Part shown: piece after piece, positions 62,643 to 64,000 of the stretch
Layout: every line of letters begins with the position of its first letter
Numbering within the stretch: the stretch's first letter is position 1
Source of the DNA: an uncultured Pelagibacteraceae bacterium
Lineage (GTDB): Bacteria > Pseudomonadota > Alphaproteobacteria > Pelagibacterales > Pelagibacteraceae
NCBI GenBank assembly: GCA_902534465.1
Contig: CACAPU010000001.1
Coordinates: forward strand, 62,001 to 126,000
Length of the DNA: 64,000 nucleotides
Direction of reading: 5' to 3'
Notes under the pieces: model-generated
What the model was told of the DNA's origin: nothing
The model's database searches: none
Seen by the model: the letters and a program-made list of their open reading frames with translations, nothing else
Made by a program: the position numbers and the translations under genes

Positions 62643-63101
62643 ATGATTAAATCAATAGAAAATAACTTTGATAACCCACAGGTAAATGAACTTCTTAGAA
62701 TCCATTTTATTGAATTAAGATCTGTATCACCAGAAGGCAGTTCACATGTATTAGATGTGCAAGGTTTGAGAGTGCCGAGTATAAAGTTTTGGAGTTTATG
62801 GGAGAATAATGATTTAGTTGGATGTGGAGCTTTAAAAACTCTTTCAGAAGATCACGGAGAATTTAAATCAATAAGAGTTGTAGATAAATTTAGAAAAAAA
62901 AAATATGGAGAAAAAATTATCACTCATTTGATTGATAAATCAAAAAAAATTGGAATTAAAAAAATAAGTGTTGAAACAGGAGCTGGAGAATTTTTTGCCC
63001 CAGCAAGAAAATTATTTAAAAATTTTGGTTTCAAAAAATGTAAACCTTTTGCACATTATAAAGAGGATCCAAATTCATGTTATTATAGTTTAAATTTGTA
63101 A
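62643..63101 (+). CDS. GNAT-family N-acetyltransferase
   Basis: 152 residues from the ATG at 62643; an ATG at 62631 in frame is also possible as neither has a clear ribosome site. The acetyl-CoA segment FKSIRVVDKFRKKKYGEKII and the late ISVETGAGEFFAPARKLFKN are typical of the GNAT fold (PhnO/YafP-like). Substrate unknown. Confidence 0.86.
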   Translation: MIKSIENNFDNPQVNELLRIHFIELRSVSPEGSSHVLDVQGLRVPSIKFWSLWENNDLVGCGALKTLSEDHGEFKSIRVVDKFRKKKYGEKIITHLIDKSKKIGIKKISVETGAGEFFAPARKLFKNFGFKKCKPFAHYKEDPNSCYYSLNL

Positions 63102-63105
63102 TTTC

Positions 63106-63546
63106 ATGAAAAAAAATTTAGCCAAACCCTATATACTTTATGTTGCTGAGGTTATTTATATAGCAATCAGTGAAATTAAAAGTAAAGAGCAAAATATAAG
63201 CAATATTGATGCTATGGAAAGATTCATAGGTTCACCATTATATGAAAAAATAAGTACTGGTAAGTATCATGATGATTGGTTTGAAGAGTTAAAAAAAAAT
63301 AATTATATTGATATCAATTCTGGAGAAAAAATTTCTGCCGAAGTAATTCGGCTTTTAAATCTTCAAAAAGAAGCAATGATGAAGCAATTAATTAAATTTC
63401 CTGATTTATACTATGCAAAAAGTCATTTTCCTTTAGATATTTCTCAAAGAGCTATTAACCATCTGTGGAGGGTGTGTGAAAGTTACGAGTTGTGGTGTAA
63501 TGAAACAAAGAATACTAAGTTAATAAAATTAAACATAATTGAATAA
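63106..63546 (+). CDS. hypothetical protein (146 aa)
   Basis: 146 residues with no signal peptide, membrane segment or catalytic motif; an aromatic/hydrophobic first half (LAKPYILYVAEVIYIAISEI) and a C-terminal stretch with Trp and Cys (HLWRVCESYELWCNE). It is four bases after the acetyltransferase gene, in the same direction. No family is recognised. Confidence 0.7.
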   Translation: MKKNLAKPYILYVAEVIYIAISEIKSKEQNISNIDAMERFIGSPLYEKISTGKYHDDWFEELKKNNYIDINSGEKISAEVIRLLNLQKEAMMKQLIKFPDLYYAKSHFPLDISQRAINHLWRVCESYELWCNETKNTKLIKLNIIE

Positions 63547-63550
63547 CTTT

Positions 63551-64000
63551 ATGAATCAAATTTCCAAATTCGTTGACTCCACTTTGTTAGATTTAGGAAG
63601 ACAATTTAAATTATCCTATTTGCCACCTCTAATGATTTATCTTGCAGCTGGAATTTCGGGTTTAACAGGAATAGTAGGTACATTTTTTGTCAAAGATTAT
63701 CTAAATCTATCAGCAGCCTTTCTTGCTGGACTAGGGTTTTGGGCTGGTATTCCTTGGGCACTAAAAATGCCATTAGGTCATTTAGTAGATTTAATTTGGA
63801 ACAAAAAAAATTATATGGTTTATGTAGGAGCTACACTAATTGGTTTAAGCTTATTGATAATGTATGGATTAATTATCCATACAGAATGGATGTCCACAAT
63901 TCTAAAAGTAGAGACTTGGTTTGTAATAAGTGTTCTTTTAGCTCCCATTGGATATGTAGTTCAAGATGTTGTTGCAGATGCAATGACAGTAGAAGCTGTT
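63551..64000 (+). CDS. BT1-type (folate/biopterin transporter family) membrane protein, N-terminal part
   Basis: The frame opens at the ATG at 63551, four bases after the previous stop, and is still open at the edge after 150 codons. About four hydrophobic helices are visible. GLGFWAGIPWALKMPLGHLV and YVVQDVVADAMTVEA are of the BT1/major-facilitator type, with the conserved DVVADAMTVE motif. It would be a transporter in the inner membrane; a folate or pterin substrate fits the family but is not shown. Confidence 0.8.
   Translation, partial: MNQISKFVDSTLLDLGRQFKLSYLPPLMIYLAAGISGLTGIVGTFFVKDYLNLSAAFLAGLGFWAGIPWALKMPLGHLVDLIWNKKNYMVYVGATLIGLSLLIMYGLIIHTEWMSTILKVETWFVISVLLAPIGYVVQDVVADAMTVEAV

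Noticed and set aside
1-64000. tRNA, rRNA, CRISPR, insertion sequences, phage genes
   Set aside because: No T-loop/acceptor patterns, spaced direct repeats, transposase motifs or terminal inverted repeats were seen in reading both strands.

Overview
The window is a dense, AT-rich (roughly 30% GC by eye) bacterial chromosome segment. Intergenic gaps are tiny and many genes overlap by 1-10 nt (ATGA, TAATG). No rRNA, tRNA, transposase, prophage or CRISPR could be seen. Three FAD/folate dehydrogenases of the dimethylglycine/sarcosine type, a betaine-homocysteine-type methyltransferase, a TMAO/betaine-type binding protein, an AcuI-type reductase and Fur-box iron uptake, together with lysine- and isoleucine-rich proteins, point to a streamlined marine alphaproteobacterium of the SAR11/Pelagibacter kind. 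That placement is inferred from composition and gene content, not from a marker gene.

Layout. 1-4.5 kb (+): tail of a GMC alcohol dehydrogenase, TerC membrane protein, SDR dehydrogenase, M23 peptidase, hydratase-like protein and a creatinase-like M24 protein. 4.5-14 kb: a divergent sugar/polyol locus. Binding protein, two permeases, a two-helix small protein, two ATPases and DhaL/DhaK lie on the minus strand. A TIM-barrel isomerase and a Gfo/Idh/MocA dehydrogenase lie on the plus strand. 14-14.4 kb: a small basic protein gene with tandem hairpins in front and a strong terminator behind. 14.4-21.6 kb (-): cupin, SOUL protein, aminotransferase, histidine phosphatase, TPR protein, TldE/TldD and a haloacetate-dehalogenase-like hydrolase. 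21.7-23.8 kb (+): GMP reductase and a tartrate/malate-type dehydrogenase. 23.8-32.6 kb (-): an AEC carrier, a TauD dioxygenase and DMGDH paralog 1 follow a ferric-iron ABC transporter operon whose promoter abuts a clear Fur box. 32.6-36.1 kb: LysR regulator, AcuI and FolE (-); HisI and a DUF2237 protein (+).

36.1-52.1 kb is one uninterrupted minus-strand block. It runs from a homocysteine methyltransferase through DMGDH paralog 3, a methyltransferase, a Rieske oxygenase, a SET protein, a DddP-like M24 protein, an APS-kinase-like/nucleotidyltransferase pair, an enoyl-CoA-hydratase-like protein and small proteins, to DMGDH paralog 2, EtfB, EtfA and ETF-ubiquinone oxidoreductase. 52.3-56.4 kb (+): TmoX/OpuAC-type binding protein, permease, MetF-like protein and a GcvT/DmdA-like protein. 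Together these loci read as a one-carbon hub: methylated osmolytes are imported, methyl groups pass to homocysteine or tetrahydrofolate, and electrons flow through ETF to ubiquinone.

56.4-60.3 kb: a Yip1-type membrane protein (+), then a tightly overlapped minus-strand set of unknown function (divergent M19 dipeptidase, a 550-aa conserved protein, a DUF3726-like protein and a 55-aa Cys4 protein). 60.4-64 kb: PurE, PurK, an SRAP-domain protein, GNAT acetyltransferase, a hypothetical protein and the start of a BT1-type transporter. No stretch above 300 bases lacks a gene.
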